A stretch of DNA of 46,107 bases, taken from positions 1 through 46,107 of the forward strand of contig OUQQ01000092.1 in assembly GCA_900404475.1 (NCBI GenBank). Reading direction: 5' to 3'. This DNA is from Spongospora subterranea. Its lineage: Eukaryota > Endomyxa > Phytomyxea > Plasmodiophorida > Plasmodiophoridae. The position numbers and the translations under genes were made by a program. This document shows, piece after piece, positions 32,447 to 42,758 of this stretch; position 1 is the first letter of the stretch; each line of letters begins with the position of its first letter. Under the pieces are notes generated by a model. That model searched no databases. It was given only the letters and a program-made list of their open reading frames with translations, and had not been told where the DNA came from.

Positions 32447-32550
32447 TATAGCCATGGTCTGATTCGATTGGGAAAGAGGAACTGCTCCACATAATCCTGT
32501 GATGCACGATTGGTGGGCAGACAGGAGTCAGGGGACAGGGCCTTAATGGG

Positions 32551-32764
32551 CAGCTCCACCGATATAAGGGAGGTCGGAAGTGAAGGGAGGTCGTCTTGAG
32601 GGCGATACAGAGAGAGGGGCAGGGGTAAGGTGTCCAGGGGCAGCTCCACCGATATAAGGGAGGTCGGAAGTGAAGGGAGGTCGTCTTGAGGGCGATACAG
32701 AGAGAGGGGCAGGGGTAAGGTGTCCAGGGGCAGCTCCACCGATATAAGGGAGGTCGGAAGTGAA
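32551..32764. repeat. 90-bp tandem repeat, about 2.4 copies
   Basis: Copies start at 32551, 32641 and 32731, each with CAGCTCCACCGATATAAGGG. The first two are identical over 90 bp and the third stops after about 34. Because 90 is a multiple of three, the minus strand can be read as a 30-residue repeat containing SLPTSLISVELPLDTLPLPL, but that frame is not the Sel1-gene frame and ends at 32359. Confidence 0.9.
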
Positions 32765-33928
32765 ATACAGAGGGACATGGGACAAGGGCACCTTCACCAG
32801 TAATGGAGGAGAGCAGTGAAGTAAGTACTTTGAGAGATGAGAACATCAGGGAGGTTTAGTGGGCAGATAGATGTCAAGGACGTGTATTCGCTGGCTTGTA
32901 TCATCCTAATAACATGGATAACGGCTGCCAGACGTCGACAGCGGTGAACCGACTTGTTCAAATCATGATTGTCCCTTTCAACGGAAATCCATGGCAGCTG
33001 ATCTCACTACCCCAGAAATTAGTGGAATCCGTCAAAAATGGACTAATGCAGCACGTTCTTGGCAAAACCTCTATTCGTCCACGCTTTCTGTCGTAAAGCA
33101 GCCGTAATCGCCGGTGCATACTCGACATGGACCATACTCCAATCGTCGCCAAAGACAACCATCAGCCAACTCGGCGTGATACCATCCAATGTTAGTTGTC
33201 ATAGGAAATGTGTCAAATACGATTATTATCGATAAACTAGGTTGAATTTAAACCAAGTATATCAGAGATCTAAGTTAGGGTTTTGATTTTGTACAATACA
33301 TGACATCGGGGTCCAGGGCGAACACATTCCAGGTGGTTGTGGCTGCCTGATAATCGCTATGTTATTGCTCTGACCTCGTCGGTCATCATCCATTCCTCCC
33401 ACCAATCTCGCACACGGGTCGTTCAACCTTTGACGATGTCAACCTGTTATCCCATCGGATGGTACGACTTAGGGTGTATTAAAACGGAAAGAGATGGTGG
33501 CGCTTGTGCAATTAAACCAATTGCTGTTAGCGATATAATAAGAGGCAGGTGGATTGAAGAGTTCAGCTGTCTCACTGACACAATCGATGGAACACCATCG
33601 TTCCTGGTAAAGTTCCAATATCACCATCAGCTGATTATTAGCGCCGTCGCGTTTGTTGTTTAACGAGGTTATCTCCTTGTGTTTCTCGACGATGTTGTGT
33701 CCTCGGTTGATCACCAATACCATATTCCTTTTATTATCATTGATGACTGTAGACCCAGGTCTATCGCCGGAGCGACTATCGCCATTATCCCATATCGACT
33801 ACACTATACTCTGTGCGCATTATCATTAGTACAGGTGGCGGCGGCGGCGCCAGTAGGAACCAGCGAGCCTCATTCGGAATCCGGGTCTCATTCAGGGCAA
33901 GTAGGGCTTTGGCCACCAGGGCTCAGGC
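32765..33928. other. Unassigned stretch with broken protein-like segments
   Basis: On the minus strand at about 33190-33050 a short, well-composed segment (PSWLMVVFGDDWSMVHVEYA, then WTNRGFAKNVLH and a stop) has no ATG or clear acceptor. A plus frame at 33337-33663 is also open. Neither forms a gene I can support; a decayed gene or a small spliced gene is possible. Confidence 0.35.
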
Positions 33929-36043
33929 ATGTTTAAGGCTCGATTAGAGATCCGAACGTCATGCCCTTTGAGCGGCTCCAAATCCAAACAGCTCCAGCAG
34001 AAGCTGTCTTCTCGGTATTCCCGATTGGATTCACATATCTGGCAGATAATCATCCCGACTCGGCAACCGACATTGAGTATGGAGAAAACTACTACTTCAG
34101 CTGTAATATGTGTTCTAAATTGTCCCGAATTTTTGGCTGAATGCATCTTTAGGTAATTTATTCGCAGATGGATCCAGAGAAAGAGCCGGTAATATTCGAC
34201 GCCAATGGTAAAGGGGATTTATATCTTCCGACATTATATACTGTGTAATATTCCATTAGTATTTTTATTGGTTTCCAATTTTGGAGGATGATTTGTGTTC
34301 TGCCAGGTGGCGATATCCTGATACTTTGAGGCGAATATTAGTGCCGGCCAATATCTACAGCAATCTTCTATCAGGAGCGGACGTCATGGTTCCTGGATTA
34401 CAGCCTGGATCCGATCTGGACGGGGTGAAAATTGGAGAAGCCGTCGCCATATACGCCACCCAAAATCCCCATGCATTCGGTACTCATTTTCAGCTGCGGG
34501 ATATTCTCTCATCATCAACTAAATTGTTTGTGATGTAGCAATCGGTGTTATGATTATGGACGAAAATGGATTAGGCCATTGTGGTGGGAAAGGAAAATGT
34601 ATCAAAACCTATCATGTTTATGGCGATTCTCTATGGAAGTATGGCCATCAATCAAGACCTAACTCTGGTTTCATCGACAACGGCATATCATCATTATTTA
34701 TTGTTGAGAAATCTAACGTTCAAGAAGAGAAAACTCCACAGTTGGAAGACGATCAACCACATGACCCTGAAGCTGTTATTTCATCACCGATTCTAGATAT
34801 GAGAACGGCAATCGAAGACGCTCTCATACACGTTCTGCAGTCGCTGACTTCGGAAACGAGTTCACTTCCGTTGCCAATATGTAATTTGCAATCACGGATT
34901 ATGGCCATGGACGAACGGTTCGATATCAAGCTAACGTCTTTCAAGACGTGGGATGTCCTGTACCGTTCATTCGCCAAACGCGGAACGATCAAGGTCAAAG
35001 ACGTTGACGAACAAACATCAGTCGTGTCCATTAACCTGCCAGCGAACATAGTGACAAAACCAGCTGAAGATATAGGTGACGAACAATGTCATGATCGGGA
35101 CGAAGTTGACGAGACGATTCGTCGTGTCTTGATTTCAACATTATCACATCATGTTCTCGATTCCGATCTGCCCATTACCGCCTCTATATTATCGGATCGA
35201 ATGCGCGCCTCCACCTCCAATGAACTCCAGATCAAGTCGTCTTCCTATAAAACCTTCACGAAATTGTTTCGATCCTTTACGAAAGACGGCGTTATCAAAG
35301 TCAAAGAGCACAACGCCATTCTTTCAATAACTTTCGTGAATCGGTCCCATCCGACACTAAGCGGCGACGTTCCTGTTGCCCGTTCTCGAGATACGCCAAC
35401 TGCCAAGAAGGCGCCCAGTAAAGTCGTTGACGCGAGCAAAATCAGAATCATAACAATGTATGAGCCAATGAAGCGAATTCGATTCCTATTCGGCGGCGTT
35501 CCCGGCCATGATTTACTCTTAATGGGCGACGCGAAAGCAAAATTGATGGAATATGTTGTACGGGAAGGTCTGAAAGAGTCTGAAGGACGGGTGAAACTGG
35601 ATCCGGTATTAGCGAATGCGTTATGGCACGATGTTGCTGAACAGAAGTGTCCAACGATCGTCACGGCCAAAGAGCTTTCCGATAGGTTCGAGAGGCAACT
35701 TGTGATGCATACCGCGGTCCTAACAGGTCCCGATCAGAAACCAGTGTTCAAGAAAGGTGTCCCGCCGACGATTGAGATTACGGTTGAGAAAGTCGGGCAG
35801 AAGCTGAGGACTCGTTTAAGGAATCTGGAACCGTTCGGCATCAACCCGGCGGAACTCGCACAGCATGCGCAAAAGAAATTCGCCAGCGCAACCGCTGTTA
35901 AACCATTGCCAGGCAAAACATCTCAATCCCAGTATGAGGTCTTTATTCAAGGAAAAGTCGATAAGGAAGTCGCAGCATATTTAAAAGCAGAAATGAAAGT
36001 CCCATTGCATTTAATCACCATTATTCGTAAAGACGTCAAATAA
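33929..36043 (+). CDS. EIF2D: eIF2D (ligatin) translation factor
   Basis: Delivers initiator tRNA in a GTP-independent way and recycles post-termination 40S subunits. N-terminal DUF1947/PUA region: MFKARLEIRTSCPLSGSKSK, then after an intron (GTAATA..tttag near 34101-34152) VIYSQMDPEKEPVIFDANG, LYLPTLYTVWRYPDTLRRIL, ADVMVPGLQPGSDLD. Two more introns complete LYTVWRYP and PHAFAIGVMIM. The middle SWIB/MDM2-like and winged-helix part (34780-35600) contains two similar blocks ending SFAKRGTIKVKD and SFTKDGVIKVKE. The C-terminal SUI1/eIF1 domain has PTIEITVEKVGQKLRTRLRN, LEPFGINPAELAQHAQKKFA, EVFIQGKVDKEVAAYL and the end PLHLITIIRKDVK. About 645 residues, the usual length. DENR/MCT-1 split genes are excluded by the single ORF. 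Confidence 0.95.
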
Positions 36044-36668
36044 TTTATTTCTGAGCTCTTTATTGGGTTTCTAATCAGTTTTTTTTTAAATAATGTGAAT
36101 CGATTCATCCTTCAACCTCTGAAATATACTTTGATGCCCTGGTTCCGTGATGGGATTCTTTATCATCGTTCTAGCGTTTGATTAGGTTATGAAATGAAAT
36201 CAATTATGAAAATGGTCTGACATTGTGAGCGCGTGTCGCCTTTCTAATCGAAAAGAACAGAGCCATGATCAGGCTAGTAAACATGATGACCCATCTAAAT
36301 GGGCACATGACCTCGCCTTCTCTCTCGCCTTCAATCGTAATTCAATCCGATAAATAACCCGATCGGTGTACTTGGATATTTTAATGGAATCCTTAAGATT
36401 TACCACATTCGGTAAATATTGTGACGATCAAATCGACAGGAATCTCTAGTGGTATAAACATTCATTTCTTTACGAGTCGTAAACTACTACAATAAACACG
36501 AGAATATTACTTGGTCTTCTATTTTGAACATTCACGACTGAATCGAAACGACTCAAACTGTGTGAGTGATTTCAGATTCGCGGTTCAGGGAATATATTTC
36601 GGTTGATTGTACAGGTTGCGCGGGGTTCTGGAATATAATTGTCTGGGGGGAGCAGCGTCGTTGCAGAG
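36044..36668. other. Intergenic between eIF2D and RFWD3
   Basis: AT-rich with a T-run after the eIF2D stop. No gene seen. It should hold the eIF2D 3'UTR and the RFWD3 promoter. Confidence 0.5.
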
Positions 36669-38340
36669 ATGAGTAATCGACAGGTTAACAAGTCGGTTCC
36701 GACTATCACCGCATCCGATAACGAATCCAGCGACAGCGATTTCGTCAGTTACAAACGTGCCCGGATGACTATTCCCACACGAAAGAACGTCGAACCCGAA
36801 CAAACCACAAGTATCTGTCCAATATGTACAACGCCCTGGCACAGTTCCGGAGAGGTACGTCAGATTACAAATAGAACGACTCTCGACATTATTCAGATTC
36901 ATTTTCAGCACAGAATATCCTGCCTGAAATGTGGCCATTTATTCGGTAAATGGTCCAGCTGTATAACGATGGCAGTTTAGGTTGAATTCGGTTTCCAGGT
37001 CAGAGCTGTATTAGAAGATGGGTAAACATGAAAGGGAATTGCCCGGAATGTCTGAAAAAAGCGAAATTCAGCGATATAACGATGCTGTTTACGTCTAAAT
37101 TCGCAGTTAAAGACAACAGTGAATATGACGTCATGGCTGCTAAAGTAATACATCATCTCGATTACCATATTGATGGCGCTGATAGTATTGTTTTTTATCA
37201 GGCTGAAAAAGAGCAGCTGCTACGCCGTCAATCGGAATCGGAATTATCCCGATTGGTGGCTCGTTATGATCGTCTTCATGCCCGATATGTTCAGCTTCAA
37301 TCGGTTCTATCGAGCCATTCCACCGCCCCATTTGCTGTATCTGATTGCCTCACCACAACGCAATCCCGAGTTCTTCATTACAATTCCTCGACAGACTCCT
37401 TACTGTTCTCGGGTTCCGATTCCAAACTGTTCGGAATCAATCGCGTTAGTCTTCTCGATAGTTCCCATCTACGATTGATTCCTTCATTGCATAAAGGCGA
37501 TATCAGGGATTTGGACGGATCTGGGGATTTAATCCTATCGGCTTCACTGGATCGCCATCTGAAGGTGTCCAGTCTCCAATCCGAATGTTGCATAGCCGAT
37601 TACGATTTAGCGTCGCCATTGTGGTCGTGCACATGGGTCGATGAGCACGTGTTCATGGCCGGGACAAGCTCTGGCGCCATCATCGCTCACGATATCCGGA
37701 ATACTCGTGAGACTTTAGGGCGTCTTCAATCCCCATCTCCATTGCCGATTCATTCCCTGCATATTCTACCCGATTCCCACGGAAAGGTCTCCTTGCTTTG
37801 TGCTGGGCCATCGCACGCCGCAATTATAGAAACTGATTCATTCCTGCACAATGTGGAATATCGCTCGATTCCCGTCGATGTGAAGAACTGTATCAGCGCG
37901 TCGTTCGACCCGATCTCGAATCAGATATTGTGTCTGATTCGCGGCACCGATCCTGAATCCGCATTCCACATTGTTCTGGATTATGGGCCTGGGGAATTAG
38001 ACCTGATCTGTTCAACGAATCAGGCGCCACACACGACGGGGATGGTCCTGGGCAGATCAACCATTTTCACACATGATGGCCAATCGTGGGTAGGATCGGG
38101 CGATTATCAATCCAGATCCAGCTGGTTATGGTCAACACGTCAACCCGAAAAGAACATATGTTTAAGACCGCAAGGAAATGGGTAAATCATAGTTTGCCCA
38201 ACATATTTAGTACTTTCGTTGCTGAGTTGATGTGAATTGGATTTTCAGGGTTTTGGATATGGCTTATGCATCCTCTGGATCTGTATTAGCTACACTTAGC
38301 GATGATGGATTAGTCATGTACAAAACAGCCAGAAATTGAT
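36669..38340 (+). CDS. RFWD3: RFWD3-type RING E3 ubiquitin ligase
   Basis: RPA-binding E3 ligase of replication-fork and inter-strand-crosslink repair. The N-terminus (MSNRQVNKSVPTITASDNES) is Ser/Asp-rich, followed by a RING: CPICTTPWHSSGE, HRISCLKCGHLFG joined by a 53-base intron to QSCIRRW, then NCPECLKKAKFSDI. A coiled coil (EKEQLLRRQSESELSRLVAR) and a WD40 propeller follow: RVLHYNSSTDSLLFSG, GDIRDLDGSGDLILSASLDR, FMAGTSSGAIIAHDIRN, with a last-exon repeat VLATLSDDGLVMYKTARN. RING, coiled coil and WD40 in this order, together with HLFG.SCI, are diagnostic. About 520 residues, shorter at the N-terminus than human RFWD3, which has SQ-rich ATM/ATR sites there. Confidence 0.9.
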
Positions 38341-38386
38341 TAAAATACAGTGAACCTGGTTTAAGGTTATAAAAACAGGGCCTAGT

Positions 38387-39159
38387 CTATTTTTTGGCAT
38401 ATGAGATGGTTAGAATATTGGTCGGGGTGAATTTGAAGCCTTGCAACGCCTCCATCGCTTGCCCGCTGGCGAACTCGTCCTCGAATTCGACGAAGGAAAT
38501 CCCCGGTTTGGACGGGATTAGGCGAACCTCACGATATCCACGATATTGTTCGAATAGGGCAGCTACCATACCCTCGGTGGCGGCCAATGGCAGGTTCTGC
38601 ACGAATAATATCGTGTTGGGCGGCTGGCGTAGATCGGCAGCCGTCAGAACAGCGCCACCGTGTTCGTTAGTCTCGACGTTCTCTTCACGAGGTTTAGGGG
38701 CCGGTTTTCCTCCAATAAGATGGGGAGGACGGTGCTGGTCAACATAGGTTCCATCTCGTTTAGCAATATAATCTGATTTCGTCTTAGCGAATGCCACCCT
38801 CTAATGTTTGTTTGATCATCAGTATAATTATCGGTAATGACCACAAGGAATTACCATTGGTTTTCCAAACAAATCAAGATTTTGAAGATCTCGATGGGCC
38901 TTTATGGCTGAATTGACCTCATCATATATAATAAATGCTTGACCGCGCATACGTGGAGTCTTTAAGGCTACGATATCAATGACAGAGCCGAACTGACCCG
39001 CTAATTCATATAAAGCTTTCTTCAGCTCTGTCCAAAACGATCGATTATTACGACGTTTCCACTATTTTCGCCAAATAAAATGATATAATTACCTGGCTTG
39101 GATATTTTCTCATTGATGTTGTTGATGTAGACGGTGTGTCCAGGTTGAGTGACCGACAT
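38387..39159 (-). CDS. SNRPB2: U1A/U2B'' snRNP protein, two RRMs
   Basis: Spliceosomal RNA-binding protein of the U1A/U2B''/SNF family. The start at 39157-39159 gives MSVTQPGHTVYINNINEKIS, with RNP2 as VYINNI. After an intron of about 66 bases it continues ELKKALYELAGQFGSVIDIV and RNP1 as MRGQAFIIY, then DLQNLDLFGKPM. A second intron joins to VAFAKTKSDYIAKRDGTY, the family's RRM1 end. A short linker precedes RRM2 (ILFVQNLPLAATEGMVAALF, EVRLIPSKPGISFVEFE), ending LTISYAKK. One gene probably covers both the U1A and U2B'' roles, as SNF does in insects; which RNA it binds cannot be read from the sequence. Convergent with RFWD3, 46 bp apart. Confidence 0.92.
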
Positions 39160-39460
39160 GAACGCGATGGTGATGGCGATAAGCGGATGGATTTATCGCC
39201 ACGGTCACGGTCACCGTCACCTATTAGTCGTCCTCGGTTAACTCCGTCACGGAGTCTCTGTAGCGTTGTAGGTTATAATTACAGAACACGGTATGGTATT
39301 ATAGCAATACTACCGTTTGAAAGTGAACTGGTGTAGGGAGATGTGATAGGTGTATGTAAGGTAGGATATCGCTGTATTGTAAATATGTCGATACCGACAC
39401 ATGTCAGACATCATTTGAGGAATTAAACAATCTCATTCTGGGGTTTTTAAAATTTACAGT
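39160..39460. promoter_or_regulatory. Intergenic upstream of U2B''
   Basis: On the plus strand a short frame reads as an RS-like peptide (MDLSPRSRSPSPISRPRLTP) but lacks continuation. The repeated TCACGGTCACCG string may instead be promoter sequence. Confidence 0.35.
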
Positions 39461-39897
39461 TTAGTGTTTTCCAAAGCTGAGAGCGACAGCAGGCCAAAGA
39501 ACGGCATCCGACTGTTGAACAGCCCAGAGAAACACGTCGTTCAGTCCCTTCTCCAACGATTCAATGTGAGAGAGACTGTCGCCGTACATCTTTTTTCTCC
39601 TCTCCTGAAAGTCGGTCACGATCTTCTGCTCTGCATCACCTAACAATTATATTCAAAATAATGCCTAGGGTATTTACCGATTTTTATGTGGAATTTACGT
39701 TGTGAATTTTTTAGTGCAATCTGATCGTTACGCTTTCTTTTAAGTCTATCCATTCTCCGTTCCCTAGACTGCACGAGAAACGCTTTCATTTCATCTGAGA
39801 GCTCTAGACAGTATTCAACAGGGACAGGCTCGTCAGGACAATAATCCCCATCTTGCCTACATGCGCAGATCTTTCGTCGCTGTCTAGGCGCGAACAT
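39461..39897 (-). CDS. GEMIN8: Gemin8-like SMN-complex subunit
   Basis: Two exons joined by an intron of about 40 bases (donor GTAAATA after KFHIKIG). The N-terminus MFAPRQRRKICACRQDGDYC is Cys-rich. Then LELSDEMKAFLVQSRERRMD with a basic helix matches the Gemin8 block (EELRxYFxxTxxxRxxR). The C-terminal signature KKMYGDSLSHIESLEKGLND followed by LWPAVALSFGKH fits Gemin8's YGDSAAKIxxME...F....WPxxPLxF. Gemin8 bridges the Gemin6/7 pair to SMN in Sm-ring assembly. About 130 residues, shorter than human because the N-terminal WYxxPVYxxYW block is missing or in an unrecognised exon. Adjacent to, and in the same orientation as, the U2B'' gene. Confidence 0.72.
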
Positions 39898-40217
39898 GAC
39901 GATTCCGTTAATCGAGCGTGTTCAATATTCTGACAGATCTCCCAGTACCGCTATCGGAGTCTCGTCACCATTGTGTTCATGTCCGTAGCCCTTCATTGAT
40001 TGCGCAGACCATGTCGTCGCCCATGTTCAAACCTTGCCGTTTGGGGACTACTGTACTTCAATAATTTATCCAAATAACGCCGTCTTGTTTATGCATAATG
40101 AATGAATGTTGGATTTATATGGCCTCGTTATATGCTACAGTACTGTACGTAGCATCAAGGCAACGTGCCGCACTGCCATCAACAGAACGGTACACCTGAG
40201 AGATCGCCACCAAAACA
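39898..40217. promoter_or_regulatory. Divergent intergenic region
   Basis: Lies between the Gemin8-like gene (minus) and the ORF at 40218 (plus). Contains a palindrome-like TGCTACAGTACTGTACGTAG at about 40133-40153. Confidence 0.4.
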
Positions 40218-40748
40218 ATGCAGGCATGCTACCAAATATCGGTTATTTTGGCGATATTGCTTGTTAGCTCATCACAAAGTGCAAAGAAACATGATGCACT
40301 GACATGTATGCGCTCACGAACCCAAATCCTATCACAGTATTTAGAAAAGATAAACACTCATAAATCTGGCGTTTTGGTTTATTCAAAGAAAATAACCTTC
40401 AAAGAGAATAACCTTCCAATTATGGTGATTGCGTTCTGAAAAAATTCTCCAGTTATTCTGGCATTTCCCTATTTTCATGTCAGCTACCTCGCCGAGTTCT
40501 ATCGAGCTCACATTCATGGGTCCATCGTCAGCTGTTGCCGAAAACAGTTTTTACCAATCAAATCACCCTGGTCATTTGAAGGAGACGACGCATACACTAA
40601 CCGTGGTTATTTGTGATCAACTATGATAAACCAAATCCCGGCCGGGCAAACCCGATTTCGTGTACGGACTCTTTGCTCGGCAATTGGTGTCTGTATCTGC
40701 AATGCAGTTATCGTTGAGCAATCAAGGATTGTATGGGCTGCAGCGCCT
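40218..40748 (+). CDS. Unknown gene, probably several exons
   Basis: The first segment starts MQACYQISVILAILLVSSSQ, a hydrophobic N-terminus that could be a signal peptide or a beta-strand/helix pair, and continues RTQILSQYLEKINTHKSGVL to TGA at 40437. A second segment from the ATG at 40478 (MSATSPSSIELTFMGPSSAV, then HPGHLKETTHTLTVVICDQL) and a third (IPAGQTRFRVRTLCSAIGVC, then WAAAPCP) are open in succession with only short breaks, suggesting one spliced gene. The splice sites were not resolved and I recognise no family. It ends just upstream of MoaC on the same strand. Confidence 0.4.
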
Positions 40749-40820
40749 TGTCCTAATATCGCGTCATGGTAAGATAATCTCCAGAATGGATCAGCTCTAT
40801 GAAGTTTATCAACATTAGGA

Positions 40821-41373
40821 ATGAGGCATTTTTCTCCGTTTTCTCATATCAATATGAAAAAGAATCAGCCCAATATGGTCGATATTGGAGCGAAAGATAG
40901 ATCTTTTCGTGTAGCCATGGCCTCATGTACGATAACTTTACCTGATGCTGTTCTAGAGCAGTTGAAACTTGACGAGAATGAGATACACAGTCCTAAAGGA
41001 CCTGTATTTGCCACAGCTATTGTCGCTGGAACAATGGCCGCAAAGCGCACCAGTGATTTGATCCCATTCTGCCATTCTTTGCCTCTTGAATCATGCAAGG
41101 TACGAATCAGCGCTTTTATCTGATGGGAATTTGTAATTTCACAATCAGATTGACATCATCCCAAACATGAAAGACCTGATTGTCCAATGCACTGTAAAGA
41201 CATATTATAAGACCGGAGTAGAAATGGAAGCTCTTACCGGTGCATCCATAACGGCGCTTTGCATCTATGATATGTGCAAATCAATATCCAGCGAACTTAT
41301 CATAAAGGATACTCGTCTGTGCTACAAGCGAACCAGTACTCATCCGGCAACAGATCCATTGACCACCCATTGA
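40821..41373 (+). CDS. MOCS1B: Cyclic pyranopterin monophosphate synthase, MoaC / MOCS1B
   Basis: Second enzyme of molybdenum-cofactor synthesis; it converts the MoaA product to cPMP. Signature blocks: [54 protein letters not shown], then after an intron (GTACGA..aatcag, ending near 41148) [40 protein letters not shown] and [14 protein letters not shown]. The catalytic KxxDLIPxCH.L and TGVEMEALT regions are intact. A short basic N-terminus ([15 protein letters not shown]) could be a mitochondrial presequence. The last 16 residues ([14 protein letters not shown]) do not show the usual KSGGKSG-like tail. In animals MoaA and MoaC come from one locus (MOCS1); here they are separate genes on the same strand. 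Confidence 0.92.
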
Positions 41374-41751
41374 CTCAATACAGATCAGTCCCCACATAGT
41401 TTATTCACAGTTCATTAGAATACCGACATTCTCGCTTGTTCTTGGTCATCTTTCACTGCAGTTGCCAGCTACACCAGTCAGGTCAGAGACTGTCATAGGT
41501 ATCGTGGAACAGCACGACTGTTGATCTCTGGAGATAGTGTATATACTGGTAAGTGTGTACATCCTTGGCCCAGTGTGTATATCCTTGGCCCAGTGTGTAT
41601 ATCCCTGGCCCCTGGGCCCTGGAGGGTCTCATAATCCCATACACCCACCCGACCAGCTAATTCGCCCAACTAACAACGGGTTTAATGCAGATCATTATCA
41701 TATAACCAGGCCGCTGGCCTAATCATCCTGTTGATCCACAGGCACGCGGAG
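41374..41751. other. Intergenic with short tandem repeat
   Basis: Holds the 20-bp repeat at 41553-41612 and a C-rich stretch. No gene seen. Confidence 0.5.
41553..41612. repeat. 20-bp tandem repeat, three copies
   Basis: Units GTGTGTAYATCCTTGGCCCA start at 41553, 41573 and 41593; the last ends CCC with two changes. The array begins 12 bp downstream of a TATATAC string, in the likely promoter of the DHHC gene. Confidence 0.9.
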
Positions 41752-42758
41752 ATGACTATAATCAAAGCCTGGACGACGCTAACCCTATTCGCGAATGTCG
41801 TCAAGCGGGTTGTCATTTTGATCCCGGTCGTTTTCGTGTTCGGCATTGTGGCTATCGACTGGGTCACGTTCGTCTTCGTATTCCAGTCTAAATTTTATGA
41901 CCAACGGCCGTTTACGACTGTCGCCGCCGTTGTGTTATTTACTATCGTGTCGATTTTGGTTCTTGCGTCGTACATCCGCTGCGTGTGTTGTCAAATTCTT
42001 TATTCAATTCCTAAACTAATTATACGTTCCAGGTTATGACGTCAAATTCTCCAAAATACAATCCTGCTCCAGGGCATTTTGAGGCTGCGGAATGCCCACG
42101 ATGTGCAAAATGTCTGTCATTGAAGCCTGATCGGGCTCATCATTGTTCAATGTGTGGTGTTTGTTGTTTAAAGATGGATCACCACTGTAAGTTCGTGACA
42201 ATCTAAGTCGTCATCAATCAATTACGGAAACATCCAGGTCCTTGGGTGGCGAATTGTGTTGGCCACTACAACTACAAATATTTTTTGCTCTTTCTATTTT
42301 GGTCCTGTACTGGTAGGCGATCAAGCTGTACAACATTCAAAATAGGTTAACCTCATCAAATAGGTTGCATTATCTATATTTTGTGCAATTGGACTGAGAT
42401 AATGTCTGTATTTGCTGTCTCTGCTAAAAAGAATTTCACTCTTGACCTAATGTCGTTGTTCGGCGTTATATCGTGTATTGCGTTTTCGATCACATTGATC
42501 TTCTTTCTCGGGTTTCATCTGCATTTGGTCTTATTGAACCAAACAACTCTGGAATATGGCTTTATTCGGCCGTCATCAAATCCTTATGATCAAGGCAAAC
42601 GAAGAAATTTCGAGAGCATCTTTGGTACAAAGAAATTGTTTTGGCTGTTGCCAGTCAACACGCTGGAAATATCTGGATGGGATTTCACCATGGGAAACGA
42701 GGTATTGCCAATGAGCGCTGGCAGGGCACCCGTTGAATTTCCTGGCGATAATGTCTAA
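41752..42758 (+). CDS. DHHC palmitoyltransferase (PFA family)
   Basis: Integral membrane protein S-acyltransferase. ATG at 41752 gives two transmembrane segments ([20 protein letters not shown] and [20 protein letters not shown]). An intron of about 50 bases ends at gttccag before [16 protein letters not shown]. The zinc-binding Cys-rich domain follows: [32 protein letters not shown], where intron 42187-42237 splits the catalytic Cys codon, then [20 protein letters not shown]. Two more membrane segments follow ([20 protein letters not shown]), then the conserved TTxE as NQTTLEYG and the PaCCT-like [16 protein letters not shown]. About 280 residues, typical of the PFA3/PFA4/ZDHHC size class. 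The exact orthologue was not decided. Confidence 0.9.

Noticed and set aside
39136..39336. RS-domain-like ORF antisense to the U2B'' start
   Set aside because: The SR-like string comes from a short TCACGG repeat; the frame lacks an early ATG and ends without any RRM or other domain.
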